Assembly (NCBI GenBank): GCA_016780605.1
Contig: JADHLS010000103.1
Location: 1-10,626 of the forward strand
Origin: Reyranella sp.
GTDB lineage: Bacteria; Pseudomonadota; Alphaproteobacteria; Reyranellales; Reyranellaceae
Reading direction: 5' to 3'
Length of the DNA: 10,626 bases
A program made the translations under genes and the position numbers. The stretch's first letter is position 1. Each line of letters begins with the position of its first letter. Of this stretch, positions 1-6,899 are shown piece after piece. The notes beneath the pieces were generated by a model. The model saw only the letters and a list, made by a program, of their open reading frames with translations. It did not search any database and was not told where the DNA came from.

Positions 1-62
1 GGCTCGGGCGGCTTCTCGACCTTGGGCGGCTCGGGCTCCTTGGGCTTGAGCGCGATCAGGTC
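1..62 (-). pseudogene. tolA: Continuation of the tolA frame past the amber codon
   Basis: Reading the minus strand on from the TAG at 63-65 without changing frame gives about 20 codons starting Asp-Leu-Ile-Ala-Leu. They continue as Lys/Pro/Glu repeats of the same kind as those before the stop, with no further stop. Of the other two frames, one meets a TGA almost at once and the other gives Gly/Ala/Arg/Gln-rich sequence. The interruption therefore looks like a single-base nonsense change and not an indel. The rest of TolA lies beyond the window. Whether it is translated cannot be told from here. Confidence 0.6.
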
Positions 63-434
63 CTAGGAGGGCTTCGGCGTCTCGGGCTTGGGCTTCTCGA
101 CCGGTGGCGGCGGCAGGGGCTTGGCCTCCGCCGTCTCGACCTTGGGCTTCTCGGGCGCCGGCGGCGGCTCGGCCGACTTGGGCGGCGGCGCCTTGGTCGC
201 CTCCTCGGCGATCGGCACGTCCTTGGGCTGCGGCGGCGGATTGCCAACCTTGGGCGCGGCCGCCTTCTGCGCCACCATCTCGAAGTCGACCATGATCGGC
301 TCGGGATCCATGAGCGGCGGCCGGCTGAAGAAATCGAGGTTCACGATTGCCGCCCCCAGCACGGCGACATGCAGCATGGCCGACACGATCGCCGGCATGC
401 GCATCTCGACGCTCTCGGGGTAGCGGCCACGCAT
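63..434 (-). CDS. tolA: TolA N-terminal part, ended by an in-frame amber codon
   Basis: TolA spans the periplasm and links the TolQ-TolR inner-membrane motor to TolB/Pal during cell constriction. The visible 123 residues begin with a short cytoplasmic leader and one membrane anchor (about residues 13-36, rich in Ala, Val and Leu). A Pro/Lys/Glu/Ala-rich stretch follows from about residue 55, as expected for the TolA linker. It lies 27 bp downstream of tolR, with AAGGAGAGG and GAGG ribosome-site sequences before the ATG at 432-434. The frame ends at TAG (63-65), far short of a normal TolA with its C-terminal TonB/TolA-like domain. The same frame continues with TolA-like codons to the window edge, so this is a nonsense mutation, a sequencing error, or a genuinely short protein. 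Identity rests on position after tolQR plus anchor and composition, not on a C-terminal domain. Confidence 0.75.
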   Translation of the reverse strand: MRGRYPESVEMRMPAIVSAMLHVAVLGAAIVNLDFFSRPPLMDPEPIMVDFEMVAQKAAAPKVGNPPPQPKDVPIAEEATKAPPPKSAEPPPAPEKPKVETAEAKPLPPPPVEKPKPETPKPS

Positions 435-461
435 CGATCCTCTTGCCTCTCCTTCTTCGGA

Positions 462-1001
462 TTACCGTCGGGGTGCCGGCTGCGGCTGCCCGCGCGGCGC
501 CGCCGGCGCGGGTGCTGCCGGCGTCACGGTGCCACCCGCGCCGCCCTTGCCGAGCGCCTGGGCCGCCTCGCCAAGCAGGCCGAGCTGGCGGAAGCCGCTG
601 TCGATCACCACACCCATCACTTCCATCATCCGGCCATAGTCGATCGCCTTGTCGCCGCGAATGAAGACGCGTTGATCGGGCTTCTCCTCGTGGACGGCCT
701 TCAACTTCGTGCCGAGCTCGGGCAGGTCGAATTTGGTTTCCCCGAGGTAAACGCCTTCGGCATTGACCGATACGATCAACGGCTCGTCTTTGCCGCCAAC
801 CTGCTGGGCACTGGTCTTGGGCAGGTCGACCGGCACGCCGACCTGCAGCAGCGGCGCCGTCACCATGAAGATGATCAGCAACACCAGCATGACGTCGACC
901 AGCGGCGTGACGTTGATGTCGGCGATCGGCGTGTAGCGCCTGTGCCGGAACTTGCTGTTGCCGGAACTGACCGAGCCGGCAGCGGGGATGACTCCGGCCA
1001 T
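462..1001 (-). CDS. tolR: TolR, ExbD-type motor subunit of Tol-Pal
   Basis: TolR is the peptidoglycan-binding partner of the TolQ proton channel and drives TolA with the proton-motive force. This 179-residue protein has a short basic cytoplasmic N-terminus. A single membrane helix follows (about 33-53) with the family signature INVTPLVDVMLVLLIIF, including the proton-path aspartate D36. The periplasmic ExbD/TolR domain follows, with VFIRGDKAIDYG near 112-123 and an amphipathic C-terminal segment. Residues from about 152 to the end form a Gly/Ala/Pro-rich tail, so the protein is longer than the 142-residue E. coli TolR. The ATG shares one base with the tolQ stop (TGATG), implying coupled translation. 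Family assignment is secure. Confidence 0.96.
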   Translation of the reverse strand: MAGVIPAAGSVSSGNSKFRHRRYTPIADINVTPLVDVMLVLLIIFMVTAPLLQVGVPVDLPKTSAQQVGGKDEPLIVSVNAEGVYLGETKFDLPELGTKLKAVHEEKPDQRVFIRGDKAIDYGRMMEVMGVVIDSGFRQLGLLGEAAQALGKGGAGGTVTPAAPAPAAPRGQPQPAPRR

Positions 1002-1735
1002 CAGACCTGCTCCTCGAGCTGACGCGACAGGATGGTGATGAACTCACCGGCGAAGGCCTCGAGCTGCTGGGCGTAGCGCGTGACCTGACCGGAGAGGATG
1101 TTGTAGGCGCCGGCCGCCGGGATCGCCGCCACCAGACCGATCGCGGTGGCGAACAGCGCCTCCGAGATGCCGGGCGCCACGACAGCGAGCGAGGTGTTCT
1201 TGGACTGCGCAATGTGGCCGAAGCTGTTCATGATGCCCCACACCGTGCCGAACAGGCCGACGAAGGTGGCGTTGGCGCCGACGGTGGCGAGGAATCCCAG
1301 CCGCTTCTCGATCGCCTCCATCTCGCGCTGAATAGTGACGCTCATCACCTGCTCGATGCGCTGGCGCAGCGCGGCGCGCGCCGTGGCGCTGGTGGCCAGA
1401 CCCTTGGAGACGGAGCGGCGCCATTCGCGCATGGCGGCCGAGAAGATGCTCGACATCGGATCGTCCGGCTTGGCGCCGACGCGATCGTAGAGGTCTTCCA
1501 GGGAGACACCCGACCAGAAGGTGTCCTCGAAGGCCTGGGCGCTCTTCTTCAGCGAGCGCAGACGCAGCATCTTCTCGAAGATGATCGCCCACGACCAGAA
1601 CGAGGCCAGCAGCAGCGCGACCATCACTGCCTTGACGACCCAGTCGGCCTGCATGAACAGGCCGTAGATCGACATGTCGATCGGCCCTGTGCTGCCGCCA
1701 AGAGGGGTACTGGCGACCTGCGCAAACGCGTCCAT
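1001..1735 (-). CDS. tolQ: TolQ, MotA/ExbB-type proton channel subunit
   Basis: TolQ forms the inner-membrane proton channel of the Tol-Pal system together with TolR. The 244-residue product has the family topology. One membrane helix lies near 32-54, then a large cytoplasmic loop rich in Arg/Glu (about 58-145). Two further helices lie near 147-172 and 184-211. The signature FLATVGANATFVGLFGTVWG opens the second helix, and the third carries APGISEALFATAIGL. The start is the ATG at 1733-1735, preceded by GGAG eight bases upstream. It lies 26 bp downstream of ybgC and overlaps tolR by one base. The order ybgC-tolQ-tolR-tolA is the classical one. Confidence 0.97.
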   Translation of the reverse strand: MDAFAQVASTPLGGSTGPIDMSIYGLFMQADWVVKAVMVALLLASFWSWAIIFEKMLRLRSLKKSAQAFEDTFWSGVSLEDLYDRVGAKPDDPMSSIFSAAMREWRRSVSKGLATSATARAALRQRIEQVMSVTIQREMEAIEKRLGFLATVGANATFVGLFGTVWGIMNSFGHIAQSKNTSLAVVAPGISEALFATAIGLVAAIPAAGAYNILSGQVTRYAQQLEAFAGEFITILSRQLEEQV

Positions 1736-1761
1736 TTTGATATCTCCGTTAGTTCAAAGGG

Positions 1762-2268
1762 TTATACCTGAATATGGCGTGAGCGGGGCGAGTCCGTCGC
1801 GGTGACCTTATCGGTCGTGACCTTGGCGAGCGCGGTCTTGAGCAGCGGCGGCAATCGGACCGGTCGTCCTGTCGCACCCATGCAAGCGACGACGAGCTCG
1901 GCGCGGACCAGGATCTCTTCTCCACGCCGGGCCTGTTGAATCATGTCGAGCGAGGCGCCGCGCAGCTTGCCGCAACTCGTCACGACCTCGATCGTTTCGT
2001 CCAGCCGCGCCGGCTTCAGGTAGTCGATGGCGAGCCGACGCACGACCCAATTCACACCGCGCTCATCACGAAGGGCGCTGTGCTCCTGGCCGATCAGACG
2101 CAAGAGTTCGGTGCGCCCGCGCTCGAGGAAGCGCAGCCAGTTGGCGTAGTAGACGATGCCGGCGGCGTCGGTGTCCTCGTAATAAATGCGCAACGGCAGC
2201 ACATGCACGCCACCGGCGATATGTCCTGAGGTTGGGCCGCCCTCAACGCTGCTAGGAGGCGCCTTCAC
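1762..2268 (-). CDS. ybgC: YbgC-type acyl-CoA thioesterase (hotdog fold)
   Basis: YbgC-type proteins are cytoplasmic hotdog-fold acyl-CoA thioesterases tied to the Tol-Pal cluster. Phospholipid-related roles are proposed, and the physiological substrate is unsettled. The 168-residue product carries the signature [19 protein letters not shown] at about 29-47. The catalytic aspartate is D34, equivalent to E. coli D18 by motif alignment. The start is a GTG at 2266-2268 that overlaps the ruvB stop as GTGA and has a GGAGGAGG purine run just upstream inside ruvB. This gives about 20 residues ahead of the conserved core, so a downstream GTG (Val21 or Val23) is possible, but neither has a comparable ribosome site. 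The stop lies 26 bp before tolQ. Confidence 0.93.
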   Translation of the reverse strand: MKAPPSSVEGGPTSGHIAGGVHVLPLRIYYEDTDAAGIVYYANWLRFLERGRTELLRLIGQEHSALRDERGVNWVVRRLAIDYLKPARLDETIEVVTSCGKLRGASLDMIQQARRGEEILVRAELVVACMGATGRPVRLPPLLKTALAKVTTDKVTATDSPRSRHIQV

Positions 2269-3320
2269 TCCTCCTCCGCCTGGTCGCCGTCCGAGAGGAG
2301 ATCGAGCTGCTGCTTCTGCTCGCGCGGCATCGCCTTGCCGAGATGGCGGTAGCCGCCCTCGGACAGGAGCCGGCCGCGTGGCGTGCGCATCAGCAGGCCA
2401 AGCTGCATAAGATAGGGCTCGATCACGTCCTCGATGACGTCGCGCTGCTCGCTGAGCGCCGCCGCCAGTGTCTCCACGCCGACCGGGCCGCCACCGTAAT
2501 TCTCGGCGATGCAGGCGAGATATTTGCGATCCATCGCGTCGAGCCCGCGGCCGTCGACCTCGAGGCGCGTCAGCGCCTCGTCCGCCACCTTGGCATTGAC
2601 CACGGCGTGGCCGCCGACGGCGGCGAAGTCGCGCACCCGGCGCAGCAAACGGTTGGCCACGCGCGGCGTGCCGCGCGAGCGCTTGGCGATCTCCGCCCCG
2701 CCGTCCTTGGCCATCTCCATCTTGAGCACGCGGGCGGCGCGATGGACGATCGTCTCGAGCTCGGCCGGCTCGTAGAAGATCATGCGCAGCGGGATGCCGA
2801 AGCGCTCGCGCAATGGCCGCGTCATCAGGCCGGAGCGCGTCGTCGCGCCGACCAGGGTGAAGGGCGGCAGCTCGATGCGTACCGAACGCGCCGCCGGTCC
2901 CTCGCCGATCATCAGGTCGAGCTGGAAGTCCTCCATGGCGGGATAGAGGATCTCCTCGATCGCCGGGTTGAGGCGATGGATCTCGTCGATGAAGAGGACG
3001 TCGTGCGGCTGCAGGTTGGTCAGCTGGGCAGCGAGGTCGCCCGCCTTCTGGATCACCGGGCCCGAGGTGGCGCGGAAGCCGACCCCCATCTCGCGTGCCA
3101 CGATCTGCGCCAGGGTCGTCTTGCCGAGGCCGGGCGGACCGTGGAACAGCACGTGATCGAGCGCCTCTTTGCGCGCGCGGGCGGCGGCGATATAGATCTT
3201 CAGGTTCTCACGCAGCTGCTTCTGGCCGATGAAGTCGTCGAGCGTCTGCGGCCGCAGCGCCAGCTCGGCCGCGTCCTCCTCGGCGCGCTTGGAGGCGACC
3301 AGACGTTCCTCGCCGCTCAT
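2265..3320 (-). CDS. ruvB: RuvB, Holliday junction branch-migration helicase
   Basis: RuvB is the AAA+ hexameric motor that, loaded by RuvA, drives branch migration of Holliday junctions in recombination and repair. The 351 residues show the full set of motifs. Walker A is GPPGLGKT (61-68), Walker B is LFIDEIHRL (about 109-117), and sensor 1 is GATTRSG (158-164). The arginine finger lies in RERFG (R173), and sensor 2 is [16 protein letters not shown] (217-232). A C-terminal winged helix with YGGGPVG follows, at about 256-333. The ATG at 3318-3320 overlaps the ruvA stop as ATGA. The Asp/Glu-rich tail leads straight into ybgC by a GTGA overlap. Length and motifs are normal for the family. Confidence 0.98.
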   Translation of the reverse strand: MSGEERLVASKRAEEDAAELALRPQTLDDFIGQKQLRENLKIYIAAARARKEALDHVLFHGPPGLGKTTLAQIVAREMGVGFRATSGPVIQKAGDLAAQLTNLQPHDVLFIDEIHRLNPAIEEILYPAMEDFQLDLMIGEGPAARSVRIELPPFTLVGATTRSGLMTRPLRERFGIPLRMIFYEPAELETIVHRAARVLKMEMAKDGGAEIAKRSRGTPRVANRLLRRVRDFAAVGGHAVVNAKVADEALTRLEVDGRGLDAMDRKYLACIAENYGGGPVGVETLAAALSEQRDVIEDVIEPYLMQLGLLMRTPRGRLLSEGGYRHLGKAMPREQKQQLDLLSDGDQAEEE

Positions 3321-3928
3321 CGCGCCAGCTCCTGCAGACCAGCCCTGATCACGTCATCGAACTTGGCGCCGTCGCCCAGCCGCTGGGTCACGCGCGCCAC
3401 TGCCCCGTAGGCTTCCACGCGTTTGTAGCCGAGATTGACCAGGGCGGAGACCGCGTCCTCGTTGATCGAGCCCGCAGGCGCCGCCGCGGCCGGCACCGCC
3501 ACCCCCTTGGCCACCGGCGCAATGCCGAAGGCCGCGGCCTTGTCCTTGAGCTCGGTGGCAAGCCGCGCCGCGAGCTTGGGCCCCACCCCCGCCGGCCGGC
3601 TGAGCGTGGCGCGATCCTGGGCCGCGATCGCGCGCGCGATCTCGTCGGGCGACAAGGTCGAGAGGATCGAGAGCGCTACCCTGGCGCCGACGCCCTGCAC
3701 CGTCGTCAGGATGCGGAACCAGTCGCGCTCGGCGGTCTGGAGGAAGCCGTAGAGGCTGATCGCATCCTCGCGCACGATGGTCTCGACCAGCATTGTCGCC
3801 TCGCCGCCCGCCACCAGGTCGCGCAATGTGCGCGCGGACGCCGACACGAGATAGCCGACGCCGCCGACGTCTATAACCGCGCTGTCGCCGTCGACGGAAT
3901 CGACGATGCCCTTCAGCTTGGCGATCAC
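3317..3928 (-). CDS. ruvA: RuvA, Holliday junction-binding protein
   Basis: RuvA tetramers bind the four-way junction and load RuvB. Starting at the GTG of 3926-3928 gives 203 residues beginning [10 protein letters not shown], the usual family N-terminus and length. A longer open frame to 4033 adds 35 Arg-rich residues that match nothing in RuvA and lie inside ruvC, so it is rejected. An OB-fold occupies about 1-63. Tandem helix-hairpin-helix motifs centre on GVGARVA (79-85) and [10 protein letters not shown] (114-123). An Ala/Pro/Val linker (about 130-153) precedes the C-terminal RuvB-contacting domain (about 155-203). The start overlaps the ruvC stop as GTGA and the stop overlaps ruvB as ATGA. 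Confidence 0.97.
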   Translation of the reverse strand: MIAKLKGIVDSVDGDSAVIDVGGVGYLVSASARTLRDLVAGGEATMLVETIVREDAISLYGFLQTAERDWFRILTTVQGVGARVALSILSTLSPDEIARAIAAQDRATLSRPAGVGPKLAARLATELKDKAAAFGIAPVAKGVAVPAAAAPAGSINEDAVSALVNLGYKRVEAYGAVARVTQRLGDGAKFDDVIRAGLQELAR

Positions 3929-4428
3929 TGCGCCGCCTCCACCCGTCGCCCCAACGCGTGCTGAGTGGTGCGATGGTGGGCGTGGCAGATCGCGACGGCC
4001 AGCGCGTCGGCGGCGTCGGCGCTGGCGTCGCAACCGGGCAGCAGGCGACCGACCATCATGGCGATCTGGCGCTTGTCGGCATGGCCCGCGCCGGTCACCG
4101 ACTTCTTCACCAAGTTAGCGGCATACTCGAACACCGGCAGGCCGGCGCGCGCCGGCGCCAGCAGCACCACGCCGCGCGCCTGGCCAAGCTTGAGCGTCGA
4201 GCCCGGGTTCACGTTCACGAAGGTCTCCTCGATCGCGGCCTCGATCGGCCGCTGCGCCTCGACAATGGCGGCGACGCCATCGAACAGCTCGCGCAAGCGC
4301 TCGGCCAGGCTGCCCTCGGTGCTCACCCGCACAACCCCGTGCGCAACATGGCGCAGGCGGTTGCCGTCGATGTCGATCACGCCCCAGCCGGTCAGCCGCA
4401 GACCGGGATCGAGGCCGATCAGTCTCAT
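3925..4428 (-). CDS. ruvC: RuvC, Holliday junction resolvase
   Basis: RuvC is the dimeric, metal-dependent endonuclease that cuts Holliday junctions, acting with RuvAB. The 167-residue product has the RNase H-like fold markers. D7 lies in LIGLDPGL, E67 in AIEETFV, and D138 and D141 in SADAADALA. Together they match the four acidic catalytic residues of the family. The segment [16 protein letters not shown] (108-122) is the usual basic region before the last catalytic helix. The ATG at 4426-4428 follows the yebC stop by 10 bp with a G-rich ribosome site. The C-terminus overlaps ruvA by GTGA. Confidence 0.97.
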   Translation of the reverse strand: MRLIGLDPGLRLTGWGVIDIDGNRLRHVAHGVVRVSTEGSLAERLRELFDGVAAIVEAQRPIEAAIEETFVNVNPGSTLKLGQARGVVLLAPARAGLPVFEYAANLVKKSVTGAGHADKRQIAMMVGRLLPGCDASADAADALAVAICHAHHRTTQHALGRRVEAAQ

Positions 4429-4438
4429 CGCCCCCGGC

Positions 4439-5197
4439 TCAGGCCGCGAACTTCGCCAGAGCGTCGTCCGACAGCTCGAAGTTGGCGTAGACGTTCTGGA
4501 CGTCGTCGTTGTCTTCCAGGGCCGCGATCAAGTCGAGCAGGGTCTGCGCCGTGTCGCCGTCGACCGGCGTCGTGGTCTTGGGCCGCCAGCTGAGCTTGGC
4601 GACCGAGGGCTGGCCCAGCGACTTCTCGAGCGCCTCGCGCACGCCGTTGAAATTGTCCTGGGCGCCGTAGATCTCGTGCACCGCGCCTTCGCCCTCGCCC
4701 GTCACCACGTCGTCGGCGCCGGCATCAATCGCCTTCTCCAGCACCTCGTCGGCACTGCCGGCCGACAGTGGGAAGCGGAACTCGCCGACACGATCGAACA
4801 TGAAGGAGACGCTGTTGGACTCGCCGAGATTGCCGCCGTGTTTGGCGAAGATCGAACGGACCTCGCCCGCTGTGCGATTGCGGTTGTTGGTCAGCGCCTC
4901 GACGATCAGCGCGACGCCACCGGGGCCGTAGCCCTCGTAGCGCACCTCGTCGTAGTTGGCGTCGGCGTCGCTGCCCGAGCCGCGCTTGATCGCGCGATCG
5001 ATGGTGTCGCGCGTCATGTTCGCTTCGCGTGCAGCAATCACCGCGGCACGCAGGCGCGGGTTGGAATTGGGATCGGCCGCGCCGAGCCGCGCCGCGGTCG
5101 TGATCTCGCGGATCAGCTTGGTGAAGATCTTGGCCCGCTGGGCGTCCTGACGCCCTTTGCGGTGCATGATGTTCTTGAACTGCGAATGGCCCGCCAT
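4439..5197 (-). CDS. yebC: YebC/PmpR/TACO1-family protein
   Basis: YebC-family proteins were long described as transcriptional regulators, including of ruv genes. More recent work on relatives such as mitochondrial TACO1 and YebC2 points to helping ribosomes through proline-rich stretches. The 252-residue product opens with the family hallmark [15 protein letters not shown]. It continues with KLIREI-type helices and the signature [20 protein letters not shown] (about 88-107). Acidic C-terminal domains follow, ending in a Leu/Asp-rich helix. It is the first gene of the yebC-ruvCAB-ybgC-tol unit. I see no strong SD sequence, only a G-run (GGGGCG) before the ATG. No clear sigma70 promoter could be picked upstream, though a perfect inverted repeat lies about 40 bp before the start. 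The molecular role in this organism is inferred from the family. Confidence 0.96.
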   Translation of the reverse strand: MAGHSQFKNIMHRKGRQDAQRAKIFTKLIREITTAARLGAADPNSNPRLRAAVIAAREANMTRDTIDRAIKRGSGSDADANYDEVRYEGYGPGGVALIVEALTNNRNRTAGEVRSIFAKHGGNLGESNSVSFMFDRVGEFRFPLSAGSADEVLEKAIDAGADDVVTGEGEGAVHEIYGAQDNFNGVREALEKSLGQPSVAKLSWRPKTTTPVDGDTAQTLLDLIAALEDNDDVQNVYANFELSDDALAKFAA

Positions 5198-5237
5198 CGC
5201 CCCAAAACCAGATTCAGTGAGTTGATGGGCCGGCTAT

Positions 5238-5252
5238 ACCACGTCTCGTGGT
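5238..5252. repeat. Perfect inverted repeat upstream of yebC
   Basis: Six-base arms ACCACG and CGTGGT flank a 3-base centre. On the minus strand a TATAGC hexamer (5233-5238) abuts the repeat and could be a -10 element, but no convincing -35 lies at the right distance. It could be an operator or a small hairpin in the yebC leader. The arms are short and this may be chance. Confidence 0.4.
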
Positions 5253-5292
5253 GTTTGGGAGTGTTAGTGACCGTGTGACTGAAGCGCGGCAC

Positions 5293-5320
5293 AAAAAAAG
5301 GCGGGGGCCGAAGCCCCCGC
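5293..5320 (-). terminator. Rho-independent terminator with UUCG loop (second of two)
   Basis: On the minus strand GCGGGGGC and GCCCCCGC (5320-5301) pair perfectly around a TTCG tetraloop. A C and seven T residues (5299-5293) follow. This is a textbook intrinsic terminator reading leftward. On the plus strand the hairpin is followed by A residues, so it is not bidirectional. It would stop transcription arriving from ymdB or from the RNA candidate upstream, before yebC. Confidence 0.9.
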
Positions 5321-5321
5321 T

Positions 5322-5349
5322 AAAAAACGTCGGAACCTAGATTCCGACG
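5322..5349 (-). terminator. Rho-independent terminator (first of two)
   Basis: On the minus strand CGTCGGAA and TTCCGACG form an 8-bp perfect stem (5349-5328) with a 6-base loop. Six T residues (5327-5322) follow. It sits one base before the second hairpin, making a tandem pair that isolates yebC-ruv-tol from the upstream unit. Confidence 0.85.
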
Positions 5350-5450
5350 CCCCCTCTAACCTGAAGACAGTCGCCGACGCCGGCGAAAAATCGTTTAACA
5401 TCAAGACGATGCCGCTTTTTCCCCAAGCCGTCAACGAGGGTCTTCAGACT
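5322..5450 (-). ncRNA. Candidate small RNA or structured 3' UTR, unassigned
   Basis: On the minus strand, a 12-base segment at 5451-5440 can pair with one at 5368-5357 (8 perfect Watson-Crick pairs, then wobble and A-U pairs). The stem encloses 71 bases that hold smaller hairpins, including TCGCCG/CGGCGA. The tandem terminators follow directly. A promoter-like pair ends just before the left arm. Together these would give an RNA of about 125 bases that begins and ends with structure. It does not show the conserved loop of SRP RNA, and 6S RNA is found elsewhere in the window. I recognise no family. The alternative is a structured 3' end of the ymdB transcript. Confidence 0.4.
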
Positions 5451-5454
5451 ACCT

Positions 5455-5482
5455 CTAATAGGTAGGACGGCGGGTTGTGCAA
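5455..5482 (-). promoter_or_regulatory. Possible promoter of the small RNA candidate
   Basis: Minus-strand TTGCAC (5482-5477) and TATTAG (5460-5455) are separated by 16 bp, similar to sigma70 -35 and -10 boxes. The predicted start, about 5450-5448, falls at the left arm of the long-range stem. The -10 box sits in the loop region of a CTACCT/AGGTAG hairpin (5449-5465). Confidence 0.4.
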
Positions 5483-5498
5483 CACAAGATGCAGCAAT

Positions 5499-6305
5499 TC
5501 ACGTCGTCTGCGGAAGTCGGCCGCCCAACCTGATCGGCCGGACCGCCGTCGCAAGACCTGTACGGTCGTCGGTTTCCACAACCGCCGCGCACAAAGTGCC
5601 AGGGCCTTCGGCCGGAGCCAAGCGCTCGCCCGGCACCTTGCGGACGAAGCGCTGGACCGCGATCTCCTTCTTCATGCCGATCACCGAATCGTAGTCGCCG
5701 CACATGCCGACATCGGTCTGGTAGGCGGTGCCGCCGGGCAATATCCAGCAATCGGCGGTGGGGATATGGCTGTGCGTGCCCAGCACCGCCGACACCCGGC
5801 CATCGCAATAGTGGCCGATCGACTGCTTCTCGCTGGTCGCCTCGCCGTGCACGTCGATCAGGATGAAGTTGGCCGTGCTGCCGAGATGGTACTTCGCGAG
5901 CTCGAGATCGACGCCGCGGAACGGATCGTCGAGGGCGTCCATGAACAGCCGGCACATGACGTTGACGATCAGGACCTTTTGCCCCTTCGCCGTCTGGAAC
6001 AGGTTTGCGCCCCAGCCGGGGGTACCGGGCGGGAAGTTCACCGGCCGCAGCAGACGCTTGTCCTGGGCGATGTAAGGCACGATCTCGCGCTGGTCCCAGA
6101 CGTGATTGCCGGTGGTGATGCAGTCGACGCCGGCTTCGTGCAGCTCGCCGCAGATCTTGGCGGTGATGCCGAACCCTGCCGCCGCGTTCTCGCCGTTCAC
6201 CGCCACGAAATCGAGGCCGAGCTCGCGGCGCAGGCGCGGCACTTCCTTGATCACGACGTCGCGGCCGGCGCGCCCGACGATGTCACCACAGAACAGAACT
6301 CTCAT
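5499..6305 (-). CDS. ymdB: YmdB-family (TIGR00282) metallophosphoesterase
   Basis: Members of this family are cytoplasmic dinuclear-metal phosphoesterases. Bacillus subtilis YmdB hydrolyses 2',3'-cyclic nucleotides and affects biofilm and motility decisions. The role in alphaproteobacteria is not settled. Starting at the ATG of 6303-6305 gives 268 residues beginning MRVLFCGDIVGRAG, the family N-terminus. An extension of 14 residues to 6347 overlaps the upstream gene and is not supported. Metal-site residues are visible: D8, E39-N40 in VNGENAAAGFG, N67-H68 in TTGNHVWD, H153 in DVHGEAT, and H178/H180 in GTHSHIP. It starts two bases after the cyclo-ligase stop, so the pair is probably co-transcribed downstream of 6S RNA. 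The symbol follows the B. subtilis name; E. coli ymdB is an unrelated gene. Confidence 0.93.
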   Translation of the reverse strand: MRVLFCGDIVGRAGRDVVIKEVPRLRRELGLDFVAVNGENAAAGFGITAKICGELHEAGVDCITTGNHVWDQREIVPYIAQDKRLLRPVNFPPGTPGWGANLFQTAKGQKVLIVNVMCRLFMDALDDPFRGVDLELAKYHLGSTANFILIDVHGEATSEKQSIGHYCDGRVSAVLGTHSHIPTADCWILPGGTAYQTDVGMCGDYDSVIGMKKEIAVQRFVRKVPGERLAPAEGPGTLCAAVVETDDRTGLATAVRPIRLGGRLPQTT

Positions 6306-6307
6306 GC

Positions 6308-6883
6308 CTAGACAAAGGCGCAAGCACGCTTGTCGGTCAACAGCCAATCCAGTCTTTCATCGTCGGGACCGTGCGGAACGTCGTCGACCAGCTGGGCGTT
6401 GAAACCCACGCCGACGGCGGTCACTCGCTTGCGGTCGCGCAAGCGCTTCAGCGTGCGGTCGTAGAAGCCGCCGCCGTAGCCCAGCCGCCATCCATCCTCG
6501 TCGCAGGCGAGCAGCGGCACGATCAGCGCGTCGGGTTCCAGCGTCTCGCGCTTGGGCGACGGTTGCAGGGTGCCGAACACGCCCTGTTCCAGGGGATCGC
6601 CCGGGCGCCAGGCGCGGAAGAGCAGCGGCTGGCCCTTGCCCTGGACCACGGGCAGCGCGAGCTCGCAGCCCGTGTTGTGGAGCTCGATCATGAGCGGGCG
6701 GATGTCGATCTCCTCCTTGATCGGCCAGAACCCGGAGACGACGGCCGGCGTCTCGAACGGCTGCTCGCGCTCGAAGCTGGCGACCAGCCCGTCGGCTGCC
6801 GCGCGACGCTCGTCCTCGGAAAGCGCTCCGCGCCAAGCCAGCATGGCGCTGCGCAGGGTGCGCTTGTCGTTGGTCAGGGTCAT
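6308..6883 (-). CDS. 5-formyltetrahydrofolate cyclo-ligase
   Basis: This enzyme (5-FCL, MTHFS; E. coli ygfA/fau) converts 5-formyl-THF to 5,10-methenyl-THF using ATP, returning stored folate to one-carbon metabolism. The 191-residue product begins MTLTNDKRTLRSAML, with the basic N-terminal KRTLR segment typical of the family. It ends with the nucleotide-site signature LGYGGGFYDRTL (134-145). FWPIKEEIDI (52-61) matches the conserved substrate region. The ATG at 6881-6883 is chosen because the longer open frame to 6967 adds 28 residues that are encoded by the 3' half of the 6S RNA gene. No clear SD sequence precedes this ATG. Position right behind 6S RNA is conserved in many proteobacteria. Confidence 0.95.
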   Translation of the reverse strand: MTLTNDKRTLRSAMLAWRGALSEDERRAAADGLVASFEREQPFETPAVVSGFWPIKEEIDIRPLMIELHNTGCELALPVVQGKGQPLLFRAWRPGDPLEQGVFGTLQPSPKRETLEPDALIVPLLACDEDGWRLGYGGGFYDRTLKRLRDRKRVTAVGVGFNAQLVDDVPHGPDDERLDWLLTDKRACAFV

Positions 6884-6899
6884 GACGGAAGAGGGAGCA

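Noticed and set aside
2343..3410. 355-codon plus-strand open frame opposite ruvB
   Set aside because: Antisense shadow of a fully motif-supported RuvB. No recognisable domain.
3929..4033. N-terminal extension of RuvA
   Set aside because: The 35 extra residues are Arg-rich, lie inside ruvC and do not resemble RuvA. The GTG at 3928 gives the family start MIAKLKG and the expected 203 residues.
3958..5278. Long plus-strand open frames opposite ruvC and yebC (up to 437 codons)
   Set aside because: They lie antisense to two clear conserved genes, are Arg/Ala/Gly-rich without family motifs, and arise from high GC in the third codon position.
5293..5450. SRP RNA, tmRNA or a second 6S RNA in the ymdB-yebC gap
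   Set aside because: No GGAAGGAAGCAGCC-type SRP loop, no tmRNA tag or tRNA-like ends, and no 6S-like central region could be found, so it is left unassigned.
5455..5955. 166-codon minus-strand frame overlapping ymdB
   Set aside because: Out of frame with a well-supported metallophosphoesterase. Arg/Gly-rich with no domain signature.
6306..6347. 14-residue N-terminal extension of the YmdB-family protein
   Set aside because: It overlaps the 5-FCL 3' end and precedes the conserved MRVLFCGDIVG start.
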